A DNA stretch of 64,000 nucleotides from JAHEZL01 sp046074525 (GTDB lineage Bacteria > Bacteroidota > Bacteroidia > Flavobacteriales_C > GCA-002722245): positions 124,001 to 188,000 of the forward strand of contig JBJTOK010000043.1 in assembly GCA_046074525.1 (NCBI GenBank), written 5' to 3'. The position numbers and the translations under genes were made by a program. Within the stretch, counting starts at the first letter, position 1; the number at the start of each line of letters is the position of its first letter. The notes under the pieces were generated by a model that worked only from the letters and a program-made list of their open reading frames with translations, was not told where the DNA came from and searched no databases. Positions 25,685 to 33,159 of the stretch are shown here, in pieces.

Positions 25685-26604
25685 CTCTCCAATCCTCTGC
25701 CGCGCAACTCCGCTATTTTTAAACGCGCATTTTCCAGCAACCTTTCATGCATCCCGCTGAAAGTTACCCATTCAATTCTTTTTTCATCTTCAGGATCAAC
25801 AACAACCGCAGACGGATGTTTTAAGGGAAATGAAATGGCCGAAGTTTTTTGAGAATGATACTGATTTTTATCCTGGGTGGTATGCGTGGCATCGGCACCA
25901 AAACCGATATTGCTGATCATGTTTACCGAAGAGCGGATAGATAGTCCGTTATTCAGCCAGCTGGAGAATACCCAGGCATAATCCCAGGTGTTCATCTTTT
26001 CCATCTGGTCAAATATCCTGGTCCAGTAGACAACATATTTTTCCTCTTTCAATTTTTCTGTGAGCCAGGAAGTACTTTTCAGCTCAGCCCACTTCGTCAT
26101 GCTTAAATCAAATTTTTCCCAGCTTCTTTTCCATGTGGCCCAGCCCCATATGTTGGGATATTTTGAAAAGAAATAACTGTTGCCCTCTGTTTGATTAGGG
26201 CCATCAGAACGATGCCCCCCAATGGTCATAATTTGTTCGTTGGACCGATAATAGTCCAGCAATTGCGAACAATAGCAGAAAAATGAGAGATCAGGCACGC
26301 AGTCGTCTTCCAGTATAATGCATTCTTCCACCTGTCCAAACACCCAGTTCAATCCTGAAGGAATACTATTTCTGCACCCCATATTTAGCTCTGAATAACG
26401 CCTTGAAACCTCACAGGGCCAGTTGATTTCATTAAAAATGGCACGGGTTTCGGCGCAGCGTTGCTCATCCTCCGGATTGTTTTGGCGCGGACCGTCGGCT
26501 ATGATGAACAAGCGCGATGGCTTCAGCACAGCAATGACTGAAAACAATTGCCTGGTACATTCAGGACGATTGAAAATAAATAAGGCTACAGGTGTATGAA
26601 ACAT
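25681..26604 (-). CDS. GT-A-type nucleotide-diphospho-sugar transferase
   Basis: 307 residues. The N-terminus (VALFIFNRPECTRQLFSVIA) and the acidic motif CIILEDDCVPDLSFF at about residue 95 fit the GT-A-type sugar transferases sometimes annotated as hemolysin-activation or FkbM-linked glycosyltransferases. Also typical are IWGWATWKRSWEKFD and WDYAWVFSSWLNNGLSI. No membrane segment. It lies three bases after the preceding operon gene and overlaps the following one by four bases. Confidence 0.78.
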   Translation of the reverse strand: MFHTPVALFIFNRPECTRQLFSVIAVLKPSRLFIIADGPRQNNPEDEQRCAETRAIFNEINWPCEVSRRYSELNMGCRNSIPSGLNWVFGQVEECIILEDDCVPDLSFFCYCSQLLDYYRSNEQIMTIGGHRSDGPNQTEGNSYFFSKYPNIWGWATWKRSWEKFDLSMTKWAELKSTSWLTEKLKEEKYVVYWTRIFDQMEKMNTWDYAWVFSSWLNNGLSIRSSVNMISNIGFGADATHTTQDKNQYHSQKTSAISFPLKHPSAVVVDPEDEKRIEWVTFSGMHERLLENARLKIAELRGRGLER

Positions 26605-26607
26605 TGT

Positions 26608-27510
26608 TTACCAGTATGCTCCTGAATCAGCCAGAATATCTTTGTTTTTCGGATGATATTTTACGGGCATTTCTATCCAGGAATCATTAATGTAATTTGT
26701 AATCCAGTATTTGTCTTCTTTCCATCTTTTTCCCAAAACCCCAAACAAAACCTGCAAGTGTCCGCCCAGAGAAAGTGCTACCTTCCCCTTGCTTTTCACA
26801 TGCGCAGCCAGCGGCAAGCCCAGTGATCCCATGCCAATAAGGGCAACATCATAATCGTGCTGATCAATTTTTTCGCAAACGCTTTGATATAAATGGATAG
26901 AGCTCTTGTAATCTTTATTGGGACCTGCGGTGATGTAAGAATAAGGCACCTCAACAGCAGAAATGCTTTCGGGATAAAACCATTTCTTGTCCATTTCCAA
27001 CCATATAGCCTCAAAAATATCCTTTTTCGCCCTGTCCTTCAGTAATTCAGCGAAAGAAGAGATAAACAAAATTTTCTTGCCCTTAAGAAATGGAAGGTAA
27101 CATTCTTCCTTTTTTTCAGGAATGGAGCGATCAGGTTCGGTTTGCTGGTAAAAAATTAATTTCGAATTGATATTGTTGTTCACAATGAGGTCCTTTTCCT
27201 GCTTAGCATCAAAAAGTCCAAGTATATCAATTGCCTGGGTACAAGCTGTATGCAGGCGTGCAAATTCTTTTAAAAATTCGGGATCGGTTGGAAAAACACC
27301 AAATTGAATTTCGCAGTGATAGCGCAGCGCCGCTTCATATGCCTTGATTTGAATCACTGAGGGATTTGTTCTTAAAAAAGGCAGATAGCCTAAAAGGAAT
27401 TGTTCTGAAAACCCAATCTTGCCCATAGCAAATCCTTGCTTGCTTTCAATGGCTCGTTTGACATCGGCAACCAATTCTGCTTTGCTGATCCTTGAAAAAT
27501 CCTTCCTCAT
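26608..27510 (-). CDS. Polysaccharide-cluster protein of unknown function (GT-D-like)
   Basis: 300 residues, soluble. The pattern GFAMGKIGFSEQFLLGY near the N-terminus, then LKGKKILFISSFAELLKD, then DVALIGMGSLGLPLAAHVKS and LSLGGHLQVLFGVLGKRW recalls a family I have seen in polysaccharide clusters, probably related to GT-D-fold glycosyltransferases. The catalytic residues are not known to me. It overlaps the GT2 gene upstream by four bases, so it belongs to the operon. Confidence 0.6.
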   Translation of the reverse strand: MRKDFSRISKAELVADVKRAIESKQGFAMGKIGFSEQFLLGYLPFLRTNPSVIQIKAYEAALRYHCEIQFGVFPTDPEFLKEFARLHTACTQAIDILGLFDAKQEKDLIVNNNINSKLIFYQQTEPDRSIPEKKEECYLPFLKGKKILFISSFAELLKDRAKKDIFEAIWLEMDKKWFYPESISAVEVPYSYITAGPNKDYKSSIHLYQSVCEKIDQHDYDVALIGMGSLGLPLAAHVKSKGKVALSLGGHLQVLFGVLGKRWKEDKYWITNYINDSWIEMPVKYHPKNKDILADSGAYW

Positions 27511-28211
27511 GATTTTCTTTGCTTTAATTTGTTGTGCAGAAGTTGCAATAACTCCTTGCTGTACGTATCCGATTCCGCAGCTGCATAAGAAATGTTTTTG
27601 CTGTGCACTCTCTTATTTAAAACTACATCATTCAGGAGAATTATCCCTTCTTTCATTTCTTTCACTTTTGCAAACCAAACAATGTCGCTGGCAATTTTCC
27701 ACTGTGTTTCAAAGAGGCCTATTTTTTCAAAAATTTCCTTACGACCAACAAAACAGCCGGGCATATAGGCCAGGTGGCTTTCATTCAAAAGCGACAATTT
27801 GAATTCGGGCGGAGGAGTTTTATTTTTTTCCAAAAAGAAATTAAGGCGTCCGACGGAGCCGAGTGACCTGGAATCGCTCAGGAGGGCATTCATATGCTTT
27901 TGGAGACTCTCGTCTTCCCAATAATCATCGCTGTCAAGAAACGCCACATAATCACCCTGTGCGGCTTTTATTCCATCATTCCACGCAGCAAAAAGTCCGC
28001 TTCCATTCTGCTGCATTATTTTCACTTTCGGAAAAGATTGAGCAATTGACTTCGTATCATCTTCCGACCCTCCATCCACAATAATTATTTCATAATTGGT
28101 ATAACTTTGTTTCTGAATGCTTTCCAGCGCTTTTCGCAAAAATTTTCCAGCATTCAGCGTGGCGGTGATTATGCTTACCAAAGGCTCTTTTGCTGATTTA
28201 TTCATTACCAT
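27507..28211 (-). CDS. Glycosyltransferase family 2
   Basis: 234-residue GT-A enzyme with VSIITATLNAGKFLRKALES, IIIVDGGSEDDT and the metal-binding motif FLDSDDYWED at about residue 95. Two start codons (28211 and 28205) are in frame. With the first, the gene overlaps the SGNH gene end by seven bases, consistent with coupling. It is similar in layout, but not identical in sequence, to the GT2 at 22.5 kb. Confidence 0.9.
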   Translation of the reverse strand: MVMNKSAKEPLVSIITATLNAGKFLRKALESIQKQSYTNYEIIIVDGGSEDDTKSIAQSFPKVKIMQQNGSGLFAAWNDGIKAAQGDYVAFLDSDDYWEDESLQKHMNALLSDSRSLGSVGRLNFFLEKNKTPPPEFKLSLLNESHLAYMPGCFVGRKEIFEKIGLFETQWKIASDIVWFAKVKEMKEGIILLNDVVLNKRVHSKNISYAAAESDTYSKELLQLLHNKLKQRKS

Positions 28212-29314
28212 AAAAGATTAACGTTTTGTGGTTCCTTTTCGGGAAGAACCATCAATCCTGCTATTTTCAGGGTTTTTCCCCTTTTTTTCATCCTGTTGGG
28301 AGGACCATTTGCTCCTCGGTCCCCTTCTTCTCGCTGTGACAAAGAAATACTAAATTCTGTATTTACGGCACAAATTTCATCCAAAATAATTGCCTGAATC
28401 CTTTCTTTATCGCACCATTGATCATAGGTTTGCACAAACACGCGGCGGGCATTGCTTTCCATTGCAACCACTCCCGACTCTTCGTCGGCTATCACCAGCA
28501 GCCCCACAAGGCTTCCGTCTGTTGGTGTAAAGCGCAAAAAATTATGTTCTCCGATTTCAAGGTATTTAATTATGCTTCTGAAACGCCTTTGCTTGCATTC
28601 CCTGCTGTTGTCAGTCATCAATACCGAAGGAACTACTATTTGTGTATACCGGAAAGATGGATAGAAAAGTGCGCGCTGCGGAAGAACATGCTGGCCAGTT
28701 GCTTTTGTGATCATCTCTTTTAAGGCCGAAAAAATAAATCGGGCTGTCAACTGTGCACCCGTTAAAGTAGTGTGTATTCCATCATAAACTATGTCGGTAC
28801 TTACATATTCTCCGCTTTGCAGTAAGTCATTTACCGCTTTTCCAACATTAACTGATGGCAGATTATAATGCTCGGCAATCTCTTCATATAAGGAGGTTAT
28901 ACTGTGTATTCTTTCTTCGCTGGTGTGCGAATTATACAAATGCAAAAAACAAACATAGATTCCCTTTGACAAAAGTTTTTGTGCTATTCCCTCCACCGAC
29001 GAAGCGATATACTGCATGGGAGTAGCTGCACCAATATCAGCAACGGTACATTCTACAAAACAAATGTCGGGCTGGTACCTGAGCACAAAATCATCCATTA
29101 AAAATAAAGAAGCTAAAGATCCCACACCCCCGATTCCGGCATTGATATACTGATGTTGCAGGCTAAAGGATTGATCGAAGCTTTCACTTAAAAATTTTTT
29201 ATACCCTTCCTTTTGAGCCGTGACACTATTGCCCAAATAGGCAATTTTACAAGGACGGCTTATCAAATCCGTCCTCAAACCTCCAAAACCCGCTCGTGTA
29301 TTAAAATGCGTCAT
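28205..29314 (-). CDS. SGNH/GDSL hydrolase-fold protein
   Basis: 369 residues. Block I is KIAYLGNSVTAQ with the likely catalytic Ser30, a glycine-rich INAGIGGVGS follows, and block V is YDGIHTTLTGAQLTARFI with Asp178 and His181. These three elements give the Ser-His-Asp set of SGNH hydrolases, often O-acetyl-esterases or transferases acting on glycans. The second half (about 195-369) is unassigned and could bind a carbohydrate or partner. No signal peptide, so it is probably cytoplasmic, which favours a role during synthesis. Confidence 0.78.
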   Translation of the reverse strand: MTHFNTRAGFGGLRTDLISRPCKIAYLGNSVTAQKEGYKKFLSESFDQSFSLQHQYINAGIGGVGSLASLFLMDDFVLRYQPDICFVECTVADIGAATPMQYIASSVEGIAQKLLSKGIYVCFLHLYNSHTSEERIHSITSLYEEIAEHYNLPSVNVGKAVNDLLQSGEYVSTDIVYDGIHTTLTGAQLTARFIFSALKEMITKATGQHVLPQRALFYPSFRYTQIVVPSVLMTDNSRECKQRRFRSIIKYLEIGEHNFLRFTPTDGSLVGLLVIADEESGVVAMESNARRVFVQTYDQWCDKERIQAIILDEICAVNTEFSISLSQREEGDRGANGPPNRMKKRGKTLKIAGLMVLPEKEPQNVNLLW

Positions 29315-29321
29315 CGCTTAC

Positions 29322-30392
29322 TTAATTACTGCTTTTTAGCTGCGCCAGGAACTCACGCAGTGATGCGGCAATCTTCCTCGGATCATTTCCCAGGTTAAAT
29401 TGGTAGCAAGGAACCTGGTGCAATACTGAGGACAGCATAAAAAACATTTCATGCCCTGCATCAGGTAACAATTGCTTTGTAGATGAACTGATCACGCTTA
29501 GCGCTTTGGCGAATGGAATCTCCTGGAACCCGATTTCCAGCTCAGGATTTTGATGCGGAATAATTACCACCTTCAAATCATTGCTTCCTGCGAGTTTTTC
29601 AGGAAAGCAATCATTAAAGAAAAATATTTTCTTCTCGTAGGAGGATTCATTATGATGGTGAACAGCGTGCGCAAGCTCAGGAAATTTAACCAGGTCCTTG
29701 CTTAATGTTTTCCCAGAACAATAAATACTGTGAACCTTTGCTTTGGAATTCTGATCCATCGAAATGGCACAGATATCATCTCCCAGATAATGGAAGCCTG
29801 CTACTAAGCAGCGCAGCGCAGTTGATGATTTCCCTGCTCCGCTATTGCCGCCTATTAAAATCGTTCCATCCTGTGTCCCTACAGCAGCAGCGTGAAGCAT
29901 AACGCTCTTGTTGCTTCTCAATATCCAGCTGAAAATCCCTCTCAGCGGGCAAGCCAGCTCAAATGCCGGTATAGCAGAAACTTCCATCAGACATACTATT
30001 CCTTTTCTGCTTTGGTGATCCAAAAGCATGAGCATTCGGGCATGTGTAAAATAAGCGCTTTCAAACCTGCTGGATTTAAAGCCCTTTATTTCACCCCTTA
30101 ATTCAATATCGTCCACCTTGCATGGAGCATCCGGAAAAGCGGTATGGGTGGAAACACTGTCCCAAATTTGAATTTCATAATCAGGATCTTTTACAGGGGC
30201 GTTTACCAACAGATGCGAAATGGCGGGCAATACAAAAGGAAGCATTGCCTCTCCCGAAAATTTTAAGCGGAGCAGCAATCCTGCAAGAGATATATGCTTA
30301 ACAACAGCTTTCCCGCTATTAGCAAACGATTGCTCTGTTGCTTCTGATGCTGCAACGTAAAAGTGTTCAACATCGGTCAGCTCAGAAAACAT
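29322..30392 (-). CDS. HPr-kinase-like ATP-binding protein
   Basis: 356 residues. An N-terminal part of about 150 residues precedes a P-loop domain like that of HPr kinase/phosphorylase: LHAAAVGTQDGTILIGGNSGAGKSS with Walker A at 181-190, then FHYLGDDICAIS. The lengthy N-terminus differs from true HprK, and no PTS genes are nearby. HprK-related proteins in RiPP and exopolysaccharide clusters can phosphorylate peptide or sugar targets (known for the lasso peptide kinase of paeninodin). It begins 12 bases after the PqqD-family gene, and the SGNH gene follows after seven bases. Confidence 0.82.
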   Translation of the reverse strand: MFSELTDVEHFYVAASEATEQSFANSGKAVVKHISLAGLLLRLKFSGEAMLPFVLPAISHLLVNAPVKDPDYEIQIWDSVSTHTAFPDAPCKVDDIELRGEIKGFKSSRFESAYFTHARMLMLLDHQSRKGIVCLMEVSAIPAFELACPLRGIFSWILRSNKSVMLHAAAVGTQDGTILIGGNSGAGKSSTALRCLVAGFHYLGDDICAISMDQNSKAKVHSIYCSGKTLSKDLVKFPELAHAVHHHNESSYEKKIFFFNDCFPEKLAGSNDLKVVIIPHQNPELEIGFQEIPFAKALSVISSSTKQLLPDAGHEMFFMLSSVLHQVPCYQFNLGNDPRKIAASLREFLAQLKSSN

Positions 30393-30404
30393 AAAAGATC
30401 AATA

Positions 30405-30848
30405 TTATTTTGAAGAGCCGTCTTTGGTCACTGGCCAGCCCGATTTATCCACATCGTGCACAGGATCCAGCAGCAAAATTTCCTGCATATCAGAAAAAAC
30501 TTCCAGAACAGGAGTGCTAAAATTCAATTTTTGTTGGGGCGCATCCATCTCCACAATATTTTTTTCTTCTGACGTACTTTGCTTAATCAGCTGCCGGTCG
30601 AGGAGTTGTTGAATGAATGTATAGGTTTGCTGAGTCAGCTCCTCCTGACTGGCCGCATAAATTAAATGGAGATCGGCAATTATTTCATCCAGGGAATAAT
30701 TATTCTGGATACGGATCCACACTTGCGTTGCAGAAGCCCTTAAGCTATAGTAAACGCCTGTTTCCAGGTTTACCAAAACAACTTCTTCACCAAATACATC
30801 GCTTACAATATTCCTGTCGAAAATGCTAAAACGTAAATTTCCCTGCAT
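30405..30848 (-). CDS. PqqD-family protein with a long C-terminal tail
   Basis: 147 residues. Residues about 8-90 fit the PqqD/RRE winged-helix fold that binds leader peptides (VLVNLETGVYYSLRASATQV, LDEIIADL, FIQQLLDRQLI). PqqD proteins are normally about 90 residues. Here residues 91-147 form an extra tail with DMQEILLLDP (120-129) and a GWP element (137-139), ending in basic residues. The tail could be a fused substrate peptide or a docking arm for the kinase. First gene of the minus-strand operon; no separate precursor peptide was found beside it. Confidence 0.8.
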   Translation of the reverse strand: MQGNLRFSIFDRNIVSDVFGEEVVLVNLETGVYYSLRASATQVWIRIQNNYSLDEIIADLHLIYAASQEELTQQTYTFIQQLLDRQLIKQSTSEEKNIVEMDAPQQKLNFSTPVLEVFSDMQEILLLDPVHDVDKSGWPVTKDGSSK

Positions 30849-30948
30849 ACTACTTTAATAAATATTTCTCTTATAAAGGACGGCAATAAATGATAAATCC
30901 CAAAATTTGAACCTGGCGAACTTAGGTACTGAACTTAAAAATAAACAA

Positions 30949-30976
30949 AAGCCCCTTTCATTTCTGAAAGAGGCTT
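30949..30976 (-). terminator. Intrinsic terminator of the tRNA(CAT) gene
   Basis: Read on the minus strand, a 12-pair stem (one U-G pair) closed by a GAAA tetraloop is followed by a T-rich run. It lies seven bases after the tRNA 3' end. A clear rho-independent terminator. Confidence 0.85.
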
Positions 30977-30982
30977 GTAAAG

Positions 30983-31056
30983 TGGGCCCACATGGACTTG
31001 AACCATGGACCCTCTGATTATGAGTCAGATGCTCTAACCAGCTGAGCTATAGGCCC
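30983..31056 (-). tRNA. tRNA with CAT anticodon (Ile2 or Met)
   Basis: 74-base tRNA on the minus strand. The seven-pair acceptor stem (5' GGGCCTA), a D-loop TAGCTCAGCTGGTTAGAGC, the anticodon loop CTCATAA giving anticodon CAT, and a T-arm GGTTCAAGTCC are all visible. CCA is not encoded. Bases C4 and C5 pair with G69 and G68, as in E. coli tRNA-Ile2, so I favour Ile2 (lysidine-modified), but elongator Met cannot be excluded. Confidence 0.93.
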
Positions 31057-31075
31057 TCGATTTAAAATCGGTTTG

Positions 31076-31106
31076 CAAATGTATCTTTTGAGGTCAACAT
31101 TACCAA
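31076..31106 (-). promoter_or_regulatory. Consensus Bacteroidota promoter of the tRNA(CAT) gene
   Basis: On the minus strand TTG (31106-31104), a 20-base spacer, and TACATTTG (31083-31076). It matches the -33/-7 pattern of Bacteroidota promoters exactly and lies 19 bases before the tRNA. It is the best single promoter in the window. Confidence 0.75.
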
Positions 31107-31138
31107 GAATAGTTGGGGATTTTTGATATTTGCAACAC

Positions 31139-31771
31139 ATGAGCACACCAATAAAAAATATCATTTTCGATCTGGGAGGAGTTCTCTTTGATATCGATTA
31201 TATTCTTACAATCAATGCCTTTGCACAGATCGGCGTAAACAATTTCGACAAAATCTTTACTCAGAAAAGTCAGGCCGATTTATTCAACCGCTTTGAAGAA
31301 GGTAAGATTTCATTGGAAGGATTTACAATGGAGCTATCGGAAATAAGTGGCAAAAACCTCAATAATAAAGATGTTGCACAAGCTTTGAACACCATGCTTT
31401 TCAATATGGAAGCACGGCGTTTCGATCTTCTTTCTGCCCTTAAAGGGCGTTACCGGCTTTTTCTTTACAGCAACATCAATGAGGTACACGCCGAAGAAAT
31501 ACATCGCATCCTGAAACTTACCCACGGCATTGAAAATCTTGAAGCACATTTTGAAAAGGTATATTACTCGCATGAACTGGGTATTCGAAAACCTAATACA
31601 GAAGGCTTCCTGAGCATTGTTAATGCACATGAGCTAAATGCAGATGAAACACTTTTTATCGACGATTCACCTCAACATGTGGAAGGCGCAAAAAAAGCGG
31701 GACTACAAGCTGTTTGGCTGGATCTGAATCAAAAGGATATTCATGAACTGGTGGAAGAAATGGGATTGTAA
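31139..31771 (+). CDS. HAD-superfamily hydrolase (subfamily IA-like)
   Basis: 210 residues from the ATG at 31139; a TTG nine bases upstream is not needed. Motif I IIFDLGGVLFDID with the nucleophile Asp, motif II FLYSNINEVH, the motif III Lys in GIRKPNTEGF, and motif IV ETLFIDDSPQHVEGAK. Similar to YihX-type sugar phosphatases; the substrate is unknown. A GATATTTG box lies just before the ATG. Convergent with the epimerase gene with a one-base gap. Confidence 0.88.
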   Translation: MSTPIKNIIFDLGGVLFDIDYILTINAFAQIGVNNFDKIFTQKSQADLFNRFEEGKISLEGFTMELSEISGKNLNNKDVAQALNTMLFNMEARRFDLLSALKGRYRLFLYSNINEVHAEEIHRILKLTHGIENLEAHFEKVYYSHELGIRKPNTEGFLSIVNAHELNADETLFIDDSPQHVEGAKKAGLQAVWLDLNQKDIHELVEEMGL

Positions 31772-31772
31772 T

Positions 31773-32174
31773 CTACCGAATACTCTGGCAGATTTCTATC
31801 AGCACGCCATTGGCATCTTTAGGATGAAAAAAACAGATTAATTTGTTATCGGCCCCTTTTTTAGGTGTTTCCGACAAAGGTGTAAAGCCTTCGGCTTTCA
31901 GTCGCTGGATCTCAGCATAAATGTCCTCTACTTCAAAAGCGATGTGATGAATGCCCTCTGATTTTTTAGCAATGAATTTTGCAATGGGACTTTCAGGACT
32001 GGTGGCACCAAGCAATTCTATTTTGCTTTCGCCCATTGGAAAAAAGGCGGTTTTAACCTGTTCGGTTGCAACCTCTTCTATCTTGTCGCAACTAACATTC
32101 AGTAGTTTTTGATAACGATCAATGGCAGCAGCAAGGTCGCTTACTGCAATGCCAATGTGATCTATTTTTTTCAT
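31773..32174 (-). CDS. mce: Methylmalonyl-CoA epimerase
   Basis: 133-residue glyoxalase/VOC-fold protein with the family motifs IDHIGIAVSDLAAAID, then GIHHIAFEVEDI, then PKDANGVLIEICQ. Metal ligands His, His and Glu are in place. It interconverts (R)- and (S)-methylmalonyl-CoA in the propionate/succinate pathway. It is not in an operon with mutase genes here, so its partners must be elsewhere on the chromosome. Confidence 0.93.
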   Translation of the reverse strand: MKKIDHIGIAVSDLAAAIDRYQKLLNVSCDKIEEVATEQVKTAFFPMGESKIELLGATSPESPIAKFIAKKSEGIHHIAFEVEDIYAEIQRLKAEGFTPLSETPKKGADNKLICFFHPKDANGVLIEICQSIR

Positions 32175-32195
32175 GGATAGAGAGGAGTGCGCAGC

Positions 32196-33020
32196 TTACT
32201 TAGCTGTTTTCACAAAACTCTCCGTTTTTGAGTCGTAGCTGATGTAATAAGTAGCTCCTCCTCCTTTCAGGGAAGAAATATCTACTGAGCTGCCAAATCC
32301 TTTTTTAACAACATTACCGAAGCTATCAAAGATTTCGTACATAGTTTCTGCTGGCTGACCGGCAGTGTTTTTAAAAGTGATTTGCTTTTCTACTTTAGCT
32401 TGTAAAGCAAAGGTAACGGGAGCAACTTTTGAATTGAAAGTAACATCAGTTGAGGTGTGGCTGCCAGTATAATCTACCTGCTTCACTCTTACCTTATTTT
32501 TTCCGCTGTGTGGCGTTACTTTGAAAGAATATGTATTTTCTCCTGCGGTTCCTTTTCCTGGCACCTCACCTACTTTAATCCACTTGTTCCAGCGGTATTG
32601 CTCAACAACATATGGAATCGGACCGGTTTCGCTGGTTGTTTTCCAGGTTAATTTTCCTTCAGGATCAGAAGAAATGCTCGTGATAACAAAAGTTGATTTT
32701 GGTTTTAAAACTTCGGGGTTCAACACTCGTGGCTTGCAGCCATCTTTGTGCTTGATAGTAACAACAACAGGAGCGCCGATAGCCAATTGAAAGCTTAAAA
32801 AGTCAACTTCAAATGCGCTGGAGTTCACCTCATCAGTGGTTACCTGATTGTTGATTCTTACTTCATAAACGCAGAACCCGACACCAGAATTGGTAAAGGG
32901 ATTTTGAACGTATAGATTTTTGCCTTGATACGTTCCTTCTAAAACAATTTCACCAGCTTCAGCCCGCGCAGAAATGGCGGCAAAAAGGAAACAAATTAAT
33001 CCGAAAAATATCTTTTTCAT
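32196..33020 (-). CDS. Secreted protein of unknown function
   Basis: 274 residues with a signal peptide (MKKIFFGLICFLFAAISARA). The mature part is beta-rich: GEIVLEGTYQGKNLYVQNPF at the start, a Cys in GVGFCVYEVRIN and one in HKDGCKPRVLNPE, then fibronectin-like strands (about 110-200) and a final small domain (EIFDSFGNVVKKGFG) like the C-terminal sorting domain of type 9 secretion cargo, though no clear consensus tail is seen. I remember similar proteins in Flavobacteriales but no function. Stands alone. Confidence 0.7.
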   Translation of the reverse strand: MKKIFFGLICFLFAAISARAEAGEIVLEGTYQGKNLYVQNPFTNSGVGFCVYEVRINNQVTTDEVNSSAFEVDFLSFQLAIGAPVVVTIKHKDGCKPRVLNPEVLKPKSTFVITSISSDPEGKLTWKTTSETGPIPYVVEQYRWNKWIKVGEVPGKGTAGENTYSFKVTPHSGKNKVRVKQVDYTGSHTSTDVTFNSKVAPVTFALQAKVEKQITFKNTAGQPAETMYEIFDSFGNVVKKGFGSSVDISSLKGGGATYYISYDSKTESFVKTAK

Positions 33021-33159
33021 AAATGCCCGTTGTGTATTTTCAGGGTTTTAGGCCCCAAATTTTAGGTTACAATAATAATATCTAATCCTGCAATATCAAA
33101 ATATTCTCCATTTTTTTTCCAGTTTATCAACAAACAATTAACATGCCGAAACCTCTAAC

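Noticed and set aside
30445..30453. TTATCCACA, a perfect DnaA box
   Set aside because: It lies inside the PqqD-family coding sequence and is single; more likely chance than a replication site.
20780..30848. Lasso peptide cluster
   Set aside because: The asparagine-synthetase-like cyclase, the transglutaminase-like protease and a precursor gene are all absent, so a lasso product cannot be claimed.
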